A program made the translations under genes and the position numbers. From Globodera rostochiensis (taxonomy: Eukaryota; Nematoda; Chromadorea; Rhabditida; Heteroderidae): a stretch of DNA of 64,000 nucleotides. This document shows, piece by piece, positions 60,181-64,000 of the stretch; within the stretch, counting starts at the first letter, position 1, and the number at the start of each line of letters is the position of its first letter. The notes beneath the pieces are model-generated. The model had not been told where the DNA came from. It ran no database searches and saw nothing but the letters and a program-made list of their open reading frames with translations. The DNA is taken from contig JAEVLN010000047.1 of NCBI GenBank assembly GCA_018350325.1, positions 186,001-250,000 of the forward strand, read 5' to 3'.

Positions 60181-60950
60181 AAAATATAATAAAAAATAAA
60201 TAAATAAATCTCCAAAAACATTCTTGAAACCCCCGATGTTGTTTGTCGAAAACGAGAAGCATTAAAATTCTTTAAACTAAAAACTAAAAAGAAAAAAGAA
60301 TTAAATAATCATTTATTAGAATTACATAATACAGTTCAAATAAGATACAACAAAATAAAATATTCAAAATTTTTTACAATACTATAAGTAAACTTATTCT
60401 TAAAATAAAAAAACCGAACATTGTTTTTGGAAAGAAACTTCTAAAAATCAATGAGTAATAGCTTGAAAACTTCGTCGAACAAGCTCCAACGCGAAATCAA
60501 TGGGTAAGTACGATTAAAAATAAATAAATAAATTCAGCTTCAATATATTACCCCTCAATCGTTTAAGAAATAGAACAATGAAGGACTGTATTTTTGAAAA
60601 TAACTTTAATATTATAATCATAACATAACCTTTAAGAAAAAAAGTTTTATATTACACCAAAACCGTTAATCAATTTTAAAAAATCACTAATAATCCATCC
60701 TAGCTAATTTTGAAAAACATAATATTTTATAGAATAACATAAACTTTCACAATATTTGTAAAATTTAAAATCAAAACAAAAATTTTGACTTAAATCAAAG
60801 CAAAGAATACAAAAAAATTTCCTTTAAATTCAGTATAAGTGCTACTCTAAAAGTGCCTTGTGAAAGGATTTGAAAAGATGAAAAGAAAATTTGGCATTTT
60901 GAACATTACATAACAAAAAGATTGAGCTAATGTTCGCATTTCCTGCCATT

Positions 60951-61080
60951 TGTTTTAAAGTCAATTTATTTGCGACAATTTATGTTTTTCTGTTTAACCG
61001 TTTTTGATGTTTAAAAAATATACAATATTTAAATAATCAACATTGTTTTTTTATACAAAGTTGTTATAATTGAATAATTT
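60951..61080 (+). repeat. Dispersed repeat of about 135 bp, copy 2
   Basis: Direct copy of 59029-59166, 1,922 bp downstream. Confidence 0.85.
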
Positions 61081-63068
61081 ATAATCTTTTGTGTAAATTT
61101 TTGTTGGACAAGAAAAGCATTTCAGCTACCTAATAGAAGTTTGTTTTCTATTTTAATCTTGTGTAAGAATAAAACAATCGTCTATACTTAAATTATTTTT
61201 GTGTTAAACTTTTTTATTATCTTTGCACGTTTGTAATAATTAAATCATTTTTAGAGTTTTATTTTATTTATATAAAAGGTGTATTATTTTGTAAATATTC
61301 ATTCCGAATTGTTGTTAATTAATTTTTGACCAAATTTATTTTATGTTTCATTCCATCAGTTAATATTGAGTTGAATCTTTTTTTTGACAGTCAAACTTTA
61401 GTTATTCGTAATGTTATCATAAAAGCACAGTTTATATAATTTTATTTTTAATTTGGAGTGAGACGATGGATATTTATCTAAATGATTAATGTATTGTTTT
61501 TAATTATAACTTTTGTTTAAAAACATGTTAACAATTAGGAAAATTATAAATTTGATTTCAAAAAATATTTTGTATATAACTTTTGCAAACATAATAAAAA
61601 TTTTGCTTAACTATTATTTTTTTAATTTTCCAGGATGCTGAGTCCCTAACATTTCAGTCCGTTCTGAAGTATGAACACATATGGTAATTTGTTAATTTTA
61701 TAAATTGATCGCTATGCGAAGTCCCAAAGACATTTCGTCGTTTCTTCTACTATTAAATATAACTTCCATTCTTTAATTCTTTTTTTAACAAACGTTGATC
61801 ATTTTATTAAATACGTAATTGAATAACTCCATCGGATCACTTTATTTATTAGGACGGGGCCTTTTGATCTTGAGCCATTTAAATGATTGACGAGCAGTAT
61901 CGTCACATGTAGCTGTGCTACAGGTATATAAAGTTTCAATAATATATATTTTATTTGTTCAGTGTATTTTTAGTTGGGTAATATTTTGTTTTTATTTGCT
62001 TCTTTATAAACGAATATCCTATATTTCTTAAGTTATTCTAATTTATAAATCAACAAATTTATATTTTAATCTTCTAAAATCAGGGTAAATTTATGACTTA
62101 TTTATTTACAAATTCCGATCGCAATTTCTTGACAGATTTGATAAAATTGGCTTTTTGTCGTTTTAATAATTATATTGTATGGTAAATTACAATTGACACT
62201 GAAAAAATGGTTCCTGTCTAAATCAATTAAAGAATTCTCGGGTAAGTTGGGGTTGTTTGAAATGGAGTTTTTAAAGGCTTAAATTGTAATCCGAGTACTT
62301 ATTATGCATTTTTTTATACTTATATAGGTATCATTTATTTAATATAATTGAAAAATCAGATAGTTTCTTGTCTTTATATTAACTCGGCATTAATAACATT
62401 AAATTTTTATCATTTATTTATTATTTCTTATATTTTTATAGCACATTTTTTCAATAGAATATTAAAAATAATTATTTTAACAAATTGTTTTAACTGGAAT
62501 TAGCCTGTTAATTTTGGGAATTCTAAAATTGAAATGCTATAACTTTTTTCAAACTCAACCAAATCAAACAAACTTTACGGCATTTTATAGAGGGTGCTTT
62601 TCACATTGAACTTTTTAAAAACAAATTGAATGGTTGAGTTTTAAAAAGTATAGAATTTCCAAAATTTACCGATTTCCAAAGCTCTTCACACTGATCTGGT
62701 TAGCGGCACTTGCTCTTCCTATGCGGCTTTTACTAAAAGGTTAATTTTAATGTTTATTTAAAAAGGTATTATAAAAAAAGTAAACTATTATAATTTTATA
62801 AACAAATGCTATTTAGTGGCATTAGCAGATTTCATAAAATATAAATTGCATAGCATTATTTCAAAAATTTTAAAATATTGCAATAATATACTTTTTTAAT
62901 TATCATAAAAAGTTGTTCACAAATTAGATACAAAAACACCGCCACAATCAATCTATACATTATAATTTAATTTTAGGCAATATTTTAATTTCGAGTTTTA
63001 GCAGCAATATTATAAAATAAGTAAATGAAATAAGAAACAATTATAAGAGTTTGAAAGTTTGTATATAT
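61081..63068. other. AT-rich stretch, nothing recognised
   Basis: No island, repeat or structure supported. Confidence 0.5.
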
Positions 63069-63340
63069 TAGAGACCGGACTTGAGCTTCGAGCGAGACTC
63101 GAGACGAGATTCTCGAAAAAATCTCGTATCTCGAAAAATCTCGTGAAGCTCATTTTAGTCGAGACGAGATGTCGAGACGAGATTCTCGAAAAATCTTGGA
63201 TCTCGAATCTCGAGCCGGAACAGTCGAGATTCGAGATTTTTGATGAAAATATAATTTTTTTTTCAAAATTCTCCAAACTCCACCTAATTTTGTACGGGTA
63301 AAAAGGGAGCAGCACTTAGAAGCATGTCTCATAATTTGGG
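63069..63340 (+). mobile_element. hAT-like end with TCTCGA array, copy 2
   Basis: Begins TAGAGACCGGACTTGAGC as at 31216 and stays alignable to about 63340. Flanks differ from copy 1, so the tip marks a real insertion boundary. Overlapping open frames on both strands (63010-63386) come from the array. Confidence 0.65.
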
Positions 63341-64000
63341 TTAAAATCCCATAGGGTGCTGGACAAAACATAATTACATTAAGCAAGATTGGACTGGCAA
63401 AAGTATAAACGTAAATAACAAGTTAAAGATGTCCTTTGCCACGAAACCAGGCCCTTTCGATACTCGCTACAAACATATTAAAATTCAAAAAATAAACAAA
63501 AAATTAGAGAATCAAACTGAATTTTTGAAGTTTTCATACAATTTACCATTTTCTTAATAAATAGATAAAATACTAACAACAAAAAATATTATTTAAAATA
63601 CAGAGTAATTAGCATTAACAATAGTATACGTTGATATATGTGTTAATAACAATTAAAGGACTTCAAAATAGAATATGAAATAATGAAATTAAAAGAATAA
63701 TAATTGAATGAAATATCATGACAAAACAAACATTTGTTGTAAATAATGATTATTTGTTAATTCAATTAGTAAACGATATATACAACAAACACTGCAATGA
63801 GCTCTTGCAAATGATTTAAAAACTTTCACACGGCCTGCTGTGTTCACAAAAATGGCGAAAATTAGGCTGTGCTGTGTAATAGCTTTTTGCAACAAAAAAA
63901 TTATTGTTGTTAAACTTAATGAAACTTGACCGGTAATTAAAAATTATTTTAAAGAAAGATGCTGATTAAACTCAAATAAATATGAATGTTAATTTTTAAT
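63341..64000. other. AT-rich stretch, nothing recognised
   Basis: No gene, repeat or structure seen up to the window end. Confidence 0.5.

Noticed and set aside
1..64000. CRISPR arrays, bacterial operons, Shine-Dalgarno-led genes, phage
   Set aside because: No regularly spaced short repeats with unique spacers and no dense long ORFs; the only bacterial-type signal is the gatB piece inside a transposon.

Overview
This is eukaryotic nuclear DNA, very rich in A+T (well over two thirds by eye), with one 10-base assembly gap. I see no compact gene order, no operons, no CRISPR array and no rRNA. The longest open frames (about 60-113 codons) are what chance gives in such DNA. Short introns, splice-like signals and several hAT-type transposon ends with 8-bp target duplications suggest an animal genome with AT-rich introns and intergenic DNA, perhaps an AT-rich insect or other small invertebrate. 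I cannot name the organism.

The best supported content is mobile DNA. A 1,027-bp hAT-like element (23081-24107) has 20-bp inverted ends, a perfect 8-bp target duplication, and an internal frameshifted piece of a bacterial-type gatB gene. A second hAT-like element (24671-25597) lies 563 bp further on. A shrunken hAT transposase gene (36139-36723) keeps a damaged BED zinc finger and the C-terminal dimerisation block but lacks the catalytic core; its element terminus is at 37083. Further hAT-like ends stand alone: a 265-bp end present twice (31216, 63069), an end inside a 1.1-kb duplicated segment (52375-53482 and 55986-57116), and a terminus-like array near 13376-13575. Each family has its own short motif repeated just inside the tip.

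Other repeats: a 12-unit minisatellite with higher-order order (27422-28689), small tandem duplications near 25649, 38537 and 50240, and dispersed repeat pairs (30237/60039, 59029/60951, 45813/54303).

Scattered through the AT-rich background are islands of 60-200 bp with more G+C and open frames. Some have exon-like borders (2795-2903, 19050-19144, 45895-45977, 37838-37881, 24216-24257). In many islands several frames on both strands are open, so coding and strand are not proven. No set of islands joins convincingly into one gene. They may be exons of genes with long introns, decayed gene fragments, or conserved non-coding DNA. The rest, several tens of kilobases, shows nothing I can name.
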